From contig JADLAZ010000272.1 of NCBI GenBank assembly GCA_020849725.1, positions 1-64,000 on the forward strand: 64,000 nucleotides of DNA, written 5' to 3'. Below are positions 23,665 to 32,779 of this stretch, piece after piece. The notes under the pieces were generated by a model. The model made no database searches. It was not told the DNA's origin and saw only the letters and a program-made list of their open reading frames with translations. The stretch is from Chloroflexota bacterium. Its GTDB lineage: Bacteria; Chloroflexota; Chloroflexia; Thermomicrobiales; JADLAZ01. The position numbers and the translations under genes are program-made. Within the stretch, counting starts at the first letter, position 1. Each line of letters opens with the position of its first letter.

Positions 23665-24975
23665 GTGGCGGACCATCCTGCCTGGCGGCTCGTGCGCGCC
23701 ACGCGCGCGCGCCTGGTCGCGCTTGACGCGGCCGAGTCGCCGCTGGAGCGGGCGAACGTCCGCATGCTCACCGGCGACACGGCGATCCAGGGCATCATCC
23801 AGGCCGGCATCGGTACGTTTATCACCGTCTTCCTGGTGCGGCTGGATTCACCGAACTGGCTGGTTGGCCTGGTGGCGTCGCTGCCGGCGCTCGGCGCGGT
23901 GCTGATTTCGCTGCCGGCCAGCCGGTGGGCGGCCGCCTGGTCCGATCCGGTGCGGACCGTCGTGACGACGCGCCTCTGGATCCGCCTGACGTATCTAGCG
24001 ATCGCCGTCGTGCCGAGCCTGCTGACCGGGCTGGCGGCGAGCTACGCCATTGCCTTCTTCTGGGGGTTGCACTCGCTGCCGGCCGCCATCACGTCGCTGG
24101 CGTGGACGGCGGTCGTGGCCGAGGTCATCGCGCCGGCACGCCGGCCGCTGGTGAATGGCGTGCGCTGGGCGTTGCTGAGCGTCGTCACCGCCGTGGCCAG
24201 CGCGCTGTTCGGCGTGCTGCTCGACTTGATCGTCTTCCCGCTCAACTACCAGATTGTGTTCGTCATCTCGTTCGTCGCCGGGTTGGTGACGCTGTACACC
24301 TTCAGCCGGCTGCGCATGCCGACCGCCGGCACGCCGGTGGCGCCGCCCCGCGTTGCCCTCGGCCTGCTCGATCTGCCGCGCCACCTGCGCCGCGAGCCGG
24401 CCTTCAGCCGCTACATGGTGGCGTCGTTCGTCTATCGCTTCGGCCTGTACCTGCCGGTGGCCGTCATGCCGATCTTCTGGGTGACCGAGCTTCAGGCCAG
24501 CGACACTATCATCGGGTTGCGCACGACCGCCGGGCACGGCATGCTCGTCGTGTCCTATCTCCTGTGGGGCTACCTGGCGGTGCGGCGCGGCAACCGGCTG
24601 GTGCTGCTCGTCTCCAGTGCCGGGCTGTGCCTGTACCCGATCGCTACCGCCGTATTGACCGATGCCGTCTGGCTGGTGCCGGTGGCGCTATTGTGGGGGC
24701 TGTTTGTCTCAGGTATCGATGTTGCCTTTTTCGAAGCACTACTCCACACAACGCCCCTGGACCGGCGCGCGGTCTTTATCGCCATCGACTCGACCGTCGC
24801 CAACGCCGCGGTGTTCGTGGCGCCGCTGCTCGGGTCGGTGCTGGGCGATGCCATCGGGCTGCGGCCGGCGCTGCTGCTCAGCGGCGTCCTGTCGCTGCTT
24901 GGCACGCTGCTGCTGACCTCCCTCAATGTCGCGAAGACGCCGGTTGAGGTCGGCGCGCGGCAGGTGAAAGGTTGA
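23665..24975 (+). CDS. MFS transporter
   Basis: 436-residue multi-span protein with about 12 hydrophobic segments. The N-terminal motif LERANVRMLTGDTAIQGIIQ precedes TM1, as in an MFS branch common in Chloroflexota and Actinobacteria. The loop 2-3 signature is degenerate (SRWAAAWSDPVRTV). The start is a GTG with GAGGGAG upstream. The substrate is unknown. The gene ends within the bidirectional hairpin shared with glgB. Confidence 0.8.
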   Translation: MADHPAWRLVRATRARLVALDAAESPLERANVRMLTGDTAIQGIIQAGIGTFITVFLVRLDSPNWLVGLVASLPALGAVLISLPASRWAAAWSDPVRTVVTTRLWIRLTYLAIAVVPSLLTGLAASYAIAFFWGLHSLPAAITSLAWTAVVAEVIAPARRPLVNGVRWALLSVVTAVASALFGVLLDLIVFPLNYQIVFVISFVAGLVTLYTFSRLRMPTAGTPVAPPRVALGLLDLPRHLRREPAFSRYMVASFVYRFGLYLPVAVMPIFWVTELQASDTIIGLRTTAGHGMLVVSYLLWGYLAVRRGNRLVLLVSSAGLCLYPIATAVLTDAVWLVPVALLWGLFVSGIDVAFFEALLHTTPLDRRAVFIAIDSTVANAAVFVAPLLGSVLGDAIGLRPALLLSGVLSLLGTLLLTSLNVAKTPVEVGARQVKG

Positions 24976-24992
24976 TGCACCAGATCAACCTT
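24968..24992. terminator. Bidirectional terminator between the MFS gene and glgB
   Basis: Perfect 9-bp inverted repeat, AAGGTTGAT / ATCAACCTT, with a 7-base loop. It embraces the stop codons of both convergent genes. A-rich and T-rich flanks fit intrinsic termination on both strands. Confidence 0.65.
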
Positions 24993-26916
24993 CTTGCCGG
25001 AAGAAGACGACCGCCAGCGGCGGCGCGACGATCGTCAGGGAATACGGCCGCCCATGCCACGGGACCGGCACCGCCTCCACGCCACCCAGGTTGCCCAGGC
25101 CGCTGCCCCCGTACTCGGCGGCATCGCTGTTGAGGACCTCGCGCCACCGGCCGCCGGCCGGCACGCCGACCCGGTGGCTGGCGCGCGGCACCGGCGTGAA
25201 GTTGAGCACGGCCAGGACCGCTTGCCCGGACCGATCGCGGCGCAGCAGCGCGATCGTACTCTGCTGAGTGTCGTTGACATCGATCCACTCGAAGCCAGCC
25301 GGGTCAAAGTCCAGTGCGTGGAGCGCCGGCTCGGCCCGATACAGCCGGTTTAGATCGGCCACCCAGCGCTGCAGGCCGGCATGAGGTGCGTGCTGCAGCA
25401 GGTGCCAGTCGAGGCTCTGGTCATGGTTCCACTCGCGCCACTGCCCGATCTCGCCACCCATGAACAGCAGTTTTTTGCCGGACTGGGCGTACATGTAGCC
25501 GTACAGCACACGCAGATTGGCGAATTTCTGCCAGTCGTCGCCTGGCATCTTGGTCAGCAGCGAGCCTTTGCCATGCACGACCTCGTCATGCGACAGCGAC
25601 AGCACGAAATTCTCCCAGAAGGCGTACAGCAGCCGGAATGTCAGCAGATGGTGATGATACTGGCGGTGGATCGAGTCGTGGGACATGTACGCGAGCGTGT
25701 CGTGCATCCAGCCCATGTCCCACTTCATGCCGAAACCAAGGCCGCCGAGATAGACGGGCCGCGACACCATCGGCCAGGCAGTCGACTCTTCGGCCATCGT
25801 CTGCGTCTCAGGGTGGCGCTGGTAAATATCCTGATTGAGGCGGCGCAGGAAGCCGATCGCCGCCAGGTTCTCGCGCCCACCGTACTGGTTGGGCACCCAC
25901 TCATCCGCCTGACGCGAGTAGTCGAGGTAGAGCATCGACGCGACGGCGTCCACGCGCAGCCCGTCGACGTGATAGTGATCGAGCCACAGCCGGGCGCTGC
26001 TCAGCAGGAAGCTGCGCACTTCGTTGCGGCCGTAGTTGAAGATGGCGCTCTGCCAGTCGGGATGGAAACCCTGGCGCGGGTCGGCATGCTCGAAGAGGTG
26101 GGTGCCGTCGAAATAGGCCAGTCCGTGTTGGTCGCTCGGAAAGTGCGAGGGGACCCAGTCGAGGACGACGCCGATACCGGCCTGGTGCAGTGTGTCGATC
26201 AGAAGCATGAAGTCCTGAGGCGTGCCATAGCGACTGGTCGGCGCAAAGAAACCGGTCGCCTGATAGCCCCACGAGCCGTAGAAGGGATGCTCCATCACTG
26301 GCAGGAACTCGACGTGGGTGAAGCCGAGCCGGCTGACATACTCCGCCAGCCGCGGCGCCATTTCACGGTAGGTCAGCCAGCGGTTGTTGTCCTCTGGCAC
26401 GCGCATCCACGAGCCGAGATGCACCTCGTAGATCGCCCATGGTGCGTCCAGCGCGTTGGCCTGGACGCGAGTGGCCATCCAGGCATCGTCGTGCCACTCG
26501 TAGTCGAGGTTCCAGACGACGGACGCCGTCCGCGGAGGGACCTCATGCCACACGCCAAATGGGTCGGCCTTGTCGACCTGATAGCCGTTGAAGCGCGAGC
26601 GGATGTGGAACTTGTAGGTCATGCCGGTTCCGACGCCGGCAACGAAGCCCTCCCAGATTCCCGATTGGCCGCGGGCGCCGAGCGGGTGCCGCGTGGTATC
26701 CCAGGCGTTGAAGTCGCCGATGACCGATACCGCATCGGCGTCCGGCGCCCAGACGGCGAACTGCACGCCGTCGGCACTACCGACACGAGCGACGTGCGCT
26801 CCGAGCTTCTCGTAGAGCTGGTTATGGGTCCCCTCATTGAACAAGAAGAGGTCGGTCTCGCTGAGCAGGCTAGCATCGTAGCGCATTGCCTGGTGGTCGT
26901 CCCGGATGTCCGCCAT
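24985..26916 (-). CDS. glgB: 1,4-alpha-glucan branching enzyme GlgB
   Basis: 643-residue GH13 branching enzyme that makes alpha-1,6 branches in glycogen. The N-terminal CBM48 domain spans residues 30-130 ([20 protein letters not shown]). The catalytic barrel has Asp323 ([10 protein letters not shown]), Glu376 (MAEES) and Asp444 ([10 protein letters not shown]). The all-beta C domain follows. Length matches GlgB lacking the extra N1 domain. The ATG at 26914-26916 has GGGAG upstream; the longer open frame is not coding-like. The debranching enzyme at 39.5-41.5 kb would complement it. Confidence 0.95.
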   Translation of the reverse strand: MADIRDDHQAMRYDASLLSETDLFLFNEGTHNQLYEKLGAHVARVGSADGVQFAVWAPDADAVSVIGDFNAWDTTRHPLGARGQSGIWEGFVAGVGTGMTYKFHIRSRFNGYQVDKADPFGVWHEVPPRTASVVWNLDYEWHDDAWMATRVQANALDAPWAIYEVHLGSWMRVPEDNNRWLTYREMAPRLAEYVSRLGFTHVEFLPVMEHPFYGSWGYQATGFFAPTSRYGTPQDFMLLIDTLHQAGIGVVLDWVPSHFPSDQHGLAYFDGTHLFEHADPRQGFHPDWQSAIFNYGRNEVRSFLLSSARLWLDHYHVDGLRVDAVASMLYLDYSRQADEWVPNQYGGRENLAAIGFLRRLNQDIYQRHPETQTMAEESTAWPMVSRPVYLGGLGFGMKWDMGWMHDTLAYMSHDSIHRQYHHHLLTFRLLYAFWENFVLSLSHDEVVHGKGSLLTKMPGDDWQKFANLRVLYGYMYAQSGKKLLFMGGEIGQWREWNHDQSLDWHLLQHAPHAGLQRWVADLNRLYRAEPALHALDFDPAGFEWIDVNDTQQSTIALLRRDRSGQAVLAVLNFTPVPRASHRVGVPAGGRWREVLNSDAAEYGGSGLGNLGGVEAVPVPWHGRPYSLTIVAPPLAVVFFRQEG

Positions 26917-26995
26917 CGATCGTCGCTCCCGTCGCTCGCCCGCGCTCAACGTGGCGCATATCCTACCGCACCGGTGCGCGCCGCGGCCCCCCGCG

Positions 26996-27024
26996 TAGGC
27001 AGCACTGCGGTGGCCGGGTATACT
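26996..27024 (+). promoter_or_regulatory. Promoter of the thi operon
   Basis: TAGGCA (26996-27001), 17 nt and TATACT (27019-27024). Transcription would start near 27031, just ahead of the TPP aptamer. Confidence 0.6.
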
Positions 27025-27055
27025 GCGCTGGACATACGTGTCGCTCACGGCGGCA

Positions 27056-27152
27056 CGGCTGGGGGCGCCGGGTGAGTCCGGCTGAGAGTGCGGCCCGACG
27101 ATGCCGCTGACCCTTCGAACCTGACCTGGTTCATACCAGCGTAGGGAAGCGA
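27056..27152 (+). promoter_or_regulatory. TPP (THI-box) riboswitch aptamer
   Basis: The conserved TPP aptamer is unmistakable: CTGAGA at 27082-27087 and the 3' core ACCCTTCGAACCTGACCTGG beginning at 27110, running into GCGTAGGGAAG (27139-27149). The P1 helix can form from GCT (27058-27060) with AGC (27148-27150). It lies between a promoter and thiM, and would repress the operon when thiamin diphosphate is abundant. Confidence 0.95.
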
Positions 27153-27166
27153 CTGGCGCGAAGGCG

Positions 27167-27191
27167 CCGCCGACTTCCCACCAGTCGGCGG
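27167..27191 (+). promoter_or_regulatory. TPP riboswitch expression-platform hairpin
   Basis: A 9-bp perfect stem, CCGCCGACT / AGTCGGCGG, with loop TCCCACC. Two competing pairings exist: CTTCCC (27174-27179) can pair with GGGAAG of the aptamer (27144-27149), and CCAGTC (27181-27186) with GACTGG (27151-27156). No U-tract follows, so control of translation or Rho-type termination is as likely as intrinsic termination. Confidence 0.55.
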
Positions 27192-27224
27192 TCGGGATGG
27201 TGGCCGCCCCATCGGGATGCGGCG

Positions 27225-28025
27225 ATGGACGACAGCCTCGCGTCAGTGGCAGCCGTGGTCGCGCGTCTGCGCGCCCGACGACCGCTCATCCACTACATGC
27301 CCAACCTCGTGACTGCCAGCGATGTGGCCGATGCGCTGCTGGCCGCCGGCGCGGCGCCGGTCATGGCCGTGGCCGTGGAAGAGGTCGCCGAGATCCGGCG
27401 CGACGCGCTGGCGCTGAACCTCGGCACACCCACCGCCGACCGACTGGCGGCCTTAGAGCTGGCGGGCCGCGCGGCCGCCGAGCAGGGTACGACGGTCGTC
27501 CTCGACCCCGTTGGCGCGGGCGCATCGCCGTTCCGGCTCGCTGCCGCGCGCCGGCTGCTCGCCGCTGGCCGAGTGGGCGTGTTGCGCCTCAATGCCGGCG
27601 AGGCGATGGCGCTCCTCAGCGGCGAGCGGGCTGGGTACGGCGTCGACGCCGGCAGCACCACCGCCACAACGGCGGACCTGGCAGCGCCGCTGGCGGCGCG
27701 CTTTGCGCTGGTGGCGGCAGTGACCGGCGTGACTGACGCCGTTAGCGACGGGCGACGCACGGCGCTCATCGACAACGGCCATCCCGATCTGGCTCGCCTC
27801 ACCGGCGCCGGCTGCATCGCCACCGGCCTGGTTGCTGCCTGTGCCGCCGTTGAGCCGGACGTCCTGCAGGCCGCCGTGGCAGGATTACTGCTCATCGGCG
27901 TGGCGGGCGAGCGCGCGGCTGCCCAGGCGGCCGGACCCGGAACGCTGCGGGTTCGGCTGCTGGACGAGTTGGCCACCATCACACCGGAAACACTGCAGCA
28001 GGAAGGGCGGTTGCGATGGCTCTGA
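27225..28025 (+). CDS. thiM: Hydroxyethylthiazole kinase ThiM
   Basis: 266-residue ribokinase-fold kinase that phosphorylates hydroxyethylthiazole for thiamin salvage. Key stretches: [46 protein letters not shown] and the catalytic-loop region [14 protein letters not shown]; in many ThiM proteins the last reads GTGC. It is the first gene after the TPP riboswitch. Its Shine-Dalgarno is weak (GGGATG), which suits riboswitch control of initiation. It overlaps thiE by ten bases. Confidence 0.93.
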   Translation: MDDSLASVAAVVARLRARRPLIHYMPNLVTASDVADALLAAGAAPVMAVAVEEVAEIRRDALALNLGTPTADRLAALELAGRAAAEQGTTVVLDPVGAGASPFRLAAARRLLAAGRVGVLRLNAGEAMALLSGERAGYGVDAGSTTATTADLAAPLAARFALVAAVTGVTDAVSDGRRTALIDNGHPDLARLTGAGCIATGLVAACAAVEPDVLQAAVAGLLLIGVAGERAAAQAAGPGTLRVRLLDELATITPETLQQEGRLRWL

Positions 28026-28681
28026 GCGTCGACTGGCGGCTCTACCTGCTGCTGGACACCGGCCTGCTGGCCGGGCGCGACCCGTTGGTGCTGGCACGGT
28101 CGGCGCTGGTCGGCGGCGTGACCGTCGTCCAACTGCGCGCGAAGGAATGGCCGGCTGGCCGAGTTTACGCGCTGGCCAACGCCCTGGTGCCCCTAACACG
28201 TGACCACGGCGTGGCGTTCCTCGTCAACGATTGCGCCGACATCGCGCTGGCGGCCGGCGCGGACGGCGTCCATCTCGGCGTTGACGACCTGCCGGTGGCG
28301 GCGGCGCGGCGACTGATGCCGGACGGTCTCATTGGTTACTCACCCGAGGGCGCCGCCGATGCCCGGCGGGCCGTCGCCGACGGCGCGACCTATCTCGGTG
28401 TCGGCCCATTCGCCGCCACGCAGACAAAGCCGGATGCCGGCCCGGCCATCCACGCCACCGGGCTGTCCGACATCGTCACCGCCGTTACCGTGCCGGTGGT
28501 TGCGATCGGCGGCCTGACTGTCGCCAATGTCGGTGCGGCGCTGGCGGCCGGCGCGGCCGGCGTGGTGATCGGGTCGGCGATCCTGGGCGCGGCCGACCCG
28601 GAGGCGGCAGCTCGGCAGGTGCGCCGCCTCGTGGACGCAGCGATCGACCAGCGTGCGGCCCTGGAGAAGGAGGAAGACTGA
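28016..28681 (+). CDS. thiE: Thiamine phosphate synthase ThiE
   Basis: 221-residue TIM-barrel enzyme joining HMP-PP and thiazole phosphate to thiamin phosphate. Conserved parts: VTVVQLRAKEW, FLVNDCADIALAAGADGVHL, YLGVGPFAATQTKP and the phosphate-loop GAAGVVIGSAIL. The ATG lies inside the 3' end of thiM, so the two are coupled; its stop overlaps the thiW start. Confidence 0.94.
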   Translation: MALSVDWRLYLLLDTGLLAGRDPLVLARSALVGGVTVVQLRAKEWPAGRVYALANALVPLTRDHGVAFLVNDCADIALAAGADGVHLGVDDLPVAAARRLMPDGLIGYSPEGAADARRAVADGATYLGVGPFAATQTKPDAGPAIHATGLSDIVTAVTVPVVAIGGLTVANVGAALAAGAAGVVIGSAILGAADPEAAARQVRRLVDAAIDQRAALEKEED

Positions 28682-29199
28682 TGGCCCTCTCGTCCCGTGT
28701 GGCCTCGACCCAGGTAACCCGGCGCGTCGCCTACTCGGTCATTCTGGCCGCGCTCGGCGTTGCCCTATCGTGGATCAGCATCCCCATCGGCCCGGCACGC
28801 GTGTCGCCGACGCAGCACATGGTCAATGTCGTTGGGGGCGGACTGGTCGGGCCGTGGTGGGGCCTGGGGGTGGCGGTCGTCATCTCAACCATCCGCCTGG
28901 CGACCGGCCTGGGCACGCCACTCGCCTTTCCGGGCAGCATCTTCGGCGCGGTGCTGGCTGGCTTGACCTATCGCTACACGCGCAACATCATCGCCACTGC
29001 CGTCGCCGAGGTGATCGGCACCGGGCTGATCGGGGCGATCGTTGCGGCCGGCCTGGTCGCCCCATATCTGCTGAATCGCCCGATGGAGTTGACAGCGTTG
29101 ATCGTCCCGTTCATGGCCTCATCGGTCGCTGGCGCCGTCCTGGGCGCCATCGGTCTGGCGGCGCTGCGGCGAGCCGGCTGGCTGAATCAGGGAGGCTGA
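28681..29199 (+). CDS. thiW: ECF transporter S component ThiW (predicted thiazole uptake)
   Basis: 172-residue membrane protein with five or six hydrophobic segments. It matches the ThiW substrate-binding subunit of energy-coupling-factor transporters, with IGPARVSPTQHMVNVVGGGL and TPLAFPGSIFGAVLAG. Family work assigns ThiW to the thiazole precursor of thiamin, which fits its place after thiM and thiE under a TPP riboswitch. It overlaps thiE by one base and the ATPase gene by one base. It needs the EcfA/EcfT module encoded next. Confidence 0.88.
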   Translation: MALSSRVASTQVTRRVAYSVILAALGVALSWISIPIGPARVSPTQHMVNVVGGGLVGPWWGLGVAVVISTIRLATGLGTPLAFPGSIFGAVLAGLTYRYTRNIIATAVAEVIGTGLIGAIVAAGLVAPYLLNRPMELTALIVPFMASSVAGAVLGAIGLAALRRAGWLNQGG

Positions 29200-30656
29200 T
29201 GGCCCTGTTTGTCGATCTTCGCGGCGTCACCTTCGCCTATGCCGGCCAGCCGCCAGTCCTGTGCGAGATTGACTTGCGGATTGGGTCAGGCGAAACTGTC
29301 GTGCTAGCTGGCGCCAGCGGCTCGGGCAAGTCGACGCTCTGCCGCCTGCTCACCGGACTGGTCCCACACCTGCACACGGGCGAACTGCGCGGCCAGGTCC
29401 ACGTCGCCGGCCTCGATGTGGCGACCAACTCACCAGCACGGCTGAGCCGGGACGTCGCGCTTGTCCTGCAGAACCCTGCGGCCCAATGCGTGGCAACGAC
29501 GGTCGAGCGCGATCTGGCGCTCGGCCCAGCCTATCAAGGGCGTGACCGCACCTGCATCCGGGCGCGGGTGGCCGAGGCGACGGCCGCGCTGCGGATAGCG
29601 CACCTGCTGGAGAGATCGCCACATCAGCTCTCCGGCGGCGAGCAGCAGCGGGTGGCACTGGCGGGGGCGCTGGCGCAGGGCGGGCAACTGCTGGTGCTGG
29701 ACGAGCCGTTCGCGTTCCTCGACAGCGCCGGGGTGGTGGCGCTGCAGACAATCCTTCGCCAATTGCGCCAGCGGGGGATAACGCTCGTCATCGCCGAGCA
29801 TCGCCTCGACCTGGCGCTGCCGCTGGCCGACCGGCTGGTCGTGCTGGATCGCGGCCGCATCGTCGGTGACGCTCACCCCGATAGCCTGTCCGCCGCCGCT
29901 CTGATCGGGTGGGGACTCGAGCCGCCAGTGGGCGAGCCTGGTAGCGCTCCTCCCGCCGGCGCCCCTCCCGTCATGGCCACTCAGGACGCCGCGATCGCTG
30001 CCGACAGACCAGCGATCGTCGAGTGGAACGGCGTCTGGTTTGCGCGGGGCGAGCGGCCGGTGCTGTGCGGCGCGACGCTGCACCTGCAGGCCGGCCAGAT
30101 CGTGGCCCTGGTCGGACCAAATGGCGCCGGCAAGTCGACGCTGCTGCGGCACGCGAACGGGCTGCTGCGACCGCAGCGGGGCCACATCCGGGTCGCCGGC
30201 CAGCCGGCTGGCCGGCGACCGGTGGCCGAGTTAGCGCGCGACGTCGGCCTGGTCTGGCAGCAGCCACTGCAGATGCTGTTCGCGCCAACGGTGCGCGAGG
30301 AGTTGGGGGCCGGCCCACGGGCGCTCGGGCGCGACGACCCGGTGCTGCGGGCGGCACTGTGCGAGCGATTTGGCCTCGGCCCGTTGCTTGACCGCGTCCC
30401 GCAGCGGTTGTCGGCCGGCGAGCGGCGGAGGGTGGCGCTGGTGGCCATCCTGGCCTCCCGCCCACGGGCACTGCTGCTGGATGAGCCGACAGCCGGTCAG
30501 GATGCCGCCGGTCGGCAGGCGTTGGCCGACCTGGTCGTGGCGAGTGCCCGCGACGGTCTGGCCATCGTCGTCGCGTCGCACGACGCGCGCTGGACCGCGC
30601 GGGTGGCCAGTCGCACCGTGCGCCTGATCGATGGCCGCATTGAGGCAGCGGCGTGA
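29199..30656 (+). CDS. ECF transporter ATPase, fused tandem EcfA domains
   Basis: 485-residue protein with two complete ABC ATPase domains joined by a Pro-rich linker (about 250-272). The first has Walker A GASGSGKST at 38-46, signature LSGGEQQR and Walker B LLVLDEPFAF. The second has GPNGAGKST near 305, a variant signature LSAGERRR and LLLDEPTAGQD. It energises uptake by ThiW through EcfT. EcfA1/A2 are usually separate, so this fused form is a compact variant. The ATG overlaps the thiW stop. Confidence 0.9.
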   Translation: MALFVDLRGVTFAYAGQPPVLCEIDLRIGSGETVVLAGASGSGKSTLCRLLTGLVPHLHTGELRGQVHVAGLDVATNSPARLSRDVALVLQNPAAQCVATTVERDLALGPAYQGRDRTCIRARVAEATAALRIAHLLERSPHQLSGGEQQRVALAGALAQGGQLLVLDEPFAFLDSAGVVALQTILRQLRQRGITLVIAEHRLDLALPLADRLVVLDRGRIVGDAHPDSLSAAALIGWGLEPPVGEPGSAPPAGAPPVMATQDAAIAADRPAIVEWNGVWFARGERPVLCGATLHLQAGQIVALVGPNGAGKSTLLRHANGLLRPQRGHIRVAGQPAGRRPVAELARDVGLVWQQPLQMLFAPTVREELGAGPRALGRDDPVLRAALCERFGLGPLLDRVPQRLSAGERRRVALVAILASRPRALLLDEPTAGQDAAGRQALADLVVASARDGLAIVVASHDARWTARVASRTVRLIDGRIEAAA

Positions 30657-31324
30657 TGGCCAGCTCATTCGATCCCCGTGCAAAGGGCGCCGTGTACCTC
30701 TTGCTCACGGTGCTGACGCTGGTGACGCTCGCGCCGGCGCCCCTACTGGCGCTGGTGATCGCTGAAGCGGCGCTCCTCCTGGCGGCTCGCCTGGTGACGC
30801 GATGGCTGGCGGTGCTGCGCGTGCTGGCGCCGACGCTCGTCATGTTCGCGGTCGTGGCCTGGTTTGCCGGTGGCGAAATCACCGCCCTGAGTGCGGTGTT
30901 GCGCCTGCTGGCGCTGACGACGGCTGGCGTCCTCTTCTTCGCCAGCACTGCCCCGGAGGACCTGGGTGAGGCACTTCAAGCGAGCGGCCTGTCGCCACGC
31001 ACGGCCTACCTGCTCGAAGGCTCGCTCCGCTTTGTGCCGACGATGGGGGCGCTGTTCCAGGACGTGCGCGATGCCCAGATGAGCCGGGGCATCCGCCTCG
31101 ACGGCTGGCATCTGGCCCGCAACGCGCCAGCGCTGCTGGCGCCGGTCCTGGTGAGCGCCGTGCGCCTCGCTGATGAGCTAGCCGAGGCGCTCGAGGCGCG
31201 CGGGTTCGGCAGTGGGCAGCGCACGCTCATGCGCGATCACCGCTGGCGAGGGCGAGACTGGTCGCTGGTCGCGGTCGCCACGCTCGCGGCGATGGCGTAC
31301 ATCCTCGTCGTCTTTCGCTGGTAA
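30656..31324 (+). CDS. ECF transporter transmembrane component EcfT
   Basis: 222-residue membrane coupling protein with four or five hydrophobic segments. EcfT carries two cytoplasmic Ala-Arg-Gly-type coupling motifs; the visible counterparts are SRGIRLDGW and ALEARGFGSG, which contact the two ATPase domains. The start ATG overlaps the EcfA stop (TGATG); a GTG one codon upstream is an alternative. It completes a self-contained ThiW transporter. Confidence 0.88.
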   Translation: MASSFDPRAKGAVYLLLTVLTLVTLAPAPLLALVIAEAALLLAARLVTRWLAVLRVLAPTLVMFAVVAWFAGGEITALSAVLRLLALTTAGVLFFASTAPEDLGEALQASGLSPRTAYLLEGSLRFVPTMGALFQDVRDAQMSRGIRLDGWHLARNAPALLAPVLVSAVRLADELAEALEARGFGSGQRTLMRDHRWRGRDWSLVAVATLAAMAYILVVFRW

Positions 31325-31334
31325 GGAGTCACGC

Positions 31335-31976
31335 ATGTCACTTGCCGAGTCGCTCTGGCAGCGCAACGCCGATCTGGCACGCGCCTGTCGTGACCATCCA
31401 TTCGTCGTCGGCCTGGCATCTGGCACGCTGGCCAAGTCGACCTTCGTGGGGTATGTCGCACAGGACGCCTACTTCCTCGATGCCTTCGCCCGCGCCTACG
31501 CCGTCGCCGCGGCCAAGGCGCCCGACCCGGCGACCTTTCGCGCTTTCTTCGACCTGGCCGGCGGTGTGCTGGACGAACTACGCCTGCACACTGGCTACGC
31601 TGACACGCTTGGCATCAACCTGGCAGCCACCCGGCCGCTGGCGGCCACGCGCCGCTACATCGACTTCCTTCTGGCCACCGCCTGGAGCGCGCCGCCGGGT
31701 CTGACGACCGCCGCCATGACGCCGTGCATGCGGCTGTATGCGTTCCTTGGCGCCGACCTGGCGCGCGACGGTGTGCCGGATCACCAGTACGGCGACTGGA
31801 TTGGCGCGTACAGCAGTCCGGAGTTTGAGGCGCTCGCTGGCCGTCTGGAGAACCTGCTCGATCGGCTGGCGGCGCCGGGTGAGGATGTCGCGGCTGCCTA
31901 TCGGTATGCGATGGAGTGCGAGTTGGCCTTCTTCCAGTCGGCGTGGGAGGCTGGCCCGCGGGAGGCAGACCAATGA
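31335..31976 (+). CDS. tenA: Thiaminase II TenA (aminopyrimidine aminohydrolase), TenA_C type
   Basis: 213-residue heme-oxygenase-fold enzyme that recovers HMP from degraded thiamin. Active-site residues of the TenA_C class are present: Asp44 (QDAYFLDAF), Cys131 (MTPCMRLYAFLG) and Glu at 194/196 near the C-terminus. TAAGGAG gives a good ribosome site for the ATG at 31335. It follows ecfT by ten bases, and its stop overlaps the thiD start. Confidence 0.92.
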   Translation: MSLAESLWQRNADLARACRDHPFVVGLASGTLAKSTFVGYVAQDAYFLDAFARAYAVAAAKAPDPATFRAFFDLAGGVLDELRLHTGYADTLGINLAATRPLAATRRYIDFLLATAWSAPPGLTTAAMTPCMRLYAFLGADLARDGVPDHQYGDWIGAYSSPEFEALAGRLENLLDRLAAPGEDVAAAYRYAMECELAFFQSAWEAGPREADQ

Positions 31977-32779
31977 AGACCGCCTTGACGATCGCCGGTT
32001 CCGATTCCGGCGGCGGAGCAGGCATTCAGGCCGACCTGAAAACGTTCGCCGCGTTCGGCGTCTACGGCGCCAGCGCTATCACCGGCGTCACGGCGCAGAA
32101 CACGGTCGGTGTGCGCGCCGTCGAACTGATGACGCCAGCGATGGTCGACGCGCAGATCGCGGCCGTCCTCGACGATATCGGCGCCGATGCGGTCAAGACC
32201 GGCATGCTCGGCTCGGCCGACATCATCACCGTGGTAGCATCCGCACTGCGGCGCTTCCAGGTTGAGCAGTTGGTCGTCGACCCGGTCATGGTCGCCAAGA
32301 GCGGCGACCGGCTGCTGGCGGAACCGGCGGTGGCCGCGCTGCGCGACCGCCTGCTGCCGCTGACCCTGGTGCTGACGCCCAACCTACCGGAGGCCGAGGC
32401 ACTGCTTGGCCGAACAGTGCGCGATCTGGACGACATGCCATCAGCCGCCCGTGATCTCCTGGAGCTAGGCCCGCGTTACGTCGTCTTGAAAGGTGGTCAT
32501 CTGCCGGGCAGCGAGGTCGTCGATCTGCTCGTCGGCGGCAGGTTGGCAGTCGAGTTGCGGGCGCCACGCATCGACACGCGCCACACTCACGGCACTGGCT
32601 GCACCTACGCGGCCGCGATCGCCGCCATGCTGGCGCGTGGTGCGGACGTTCCTGAGGCGGTGCGCGCCGCCTACGATTATCTGCAAGGGGCAATCGCGGC
32701 GGCGGAGCCGATCGGCGCCGGTCACGGTCCCGTCAACCACTTTCATCGCGGCGTACTCGCCAGCGACCTCGACCGCTAG
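31973..32779 (+). CDS. thiD: Hydroxymethylpyrimidine/phosphomethylpyrimidine kinase ThiD
   Basis: 268-residue ribokinase-fold kinase making HMP-PP for ThiE. Signatures: ALTIAGSDSGGGAGIQADLK, VDPVMVAKSGDRLL, LTPNLPEAEALLG and RHTHGTGCTYAAAIAA (anion hole). The ATG overlaps the tenA stop (ATGA). Last gene of the thi operon, which has no thiC, thiG or thiL here: salvage only. Its TAG stop shares the palindrome CTAG with the stop of the convergent acylase gene. Confidence 0.94.
   Translation: MKTALTIAGSDSGGGAGIQADLKTFAAFGVYGASAITGVTAQNTVGVRAVELMTPAMVDAQIAAVLDDIGADAVKTGMLGSADIITVVASALRRFQVEQLVVDPVMVAKSGDRLLAEPAVAALRDRLLPLTLVLTPNLPEAEALLGRTVRDLDDMPSAARDLLELGPRYVVLKGGHLPGSEVVDLLVGGRLAVELRAPRIDTRHTHGTGCTYAAAIAAMLARGADVPEAVRAAYDYLQGAIAAAEPIGAGHGPVNHFHRGVLASDLDR

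Noticed and set aside
25381..27075. 564-codon forward ORF opposite glgB
   Set aside because: Shadow frame of glgB; low-complexity composition, no start signal, and it runs through the riboswitch promoter.
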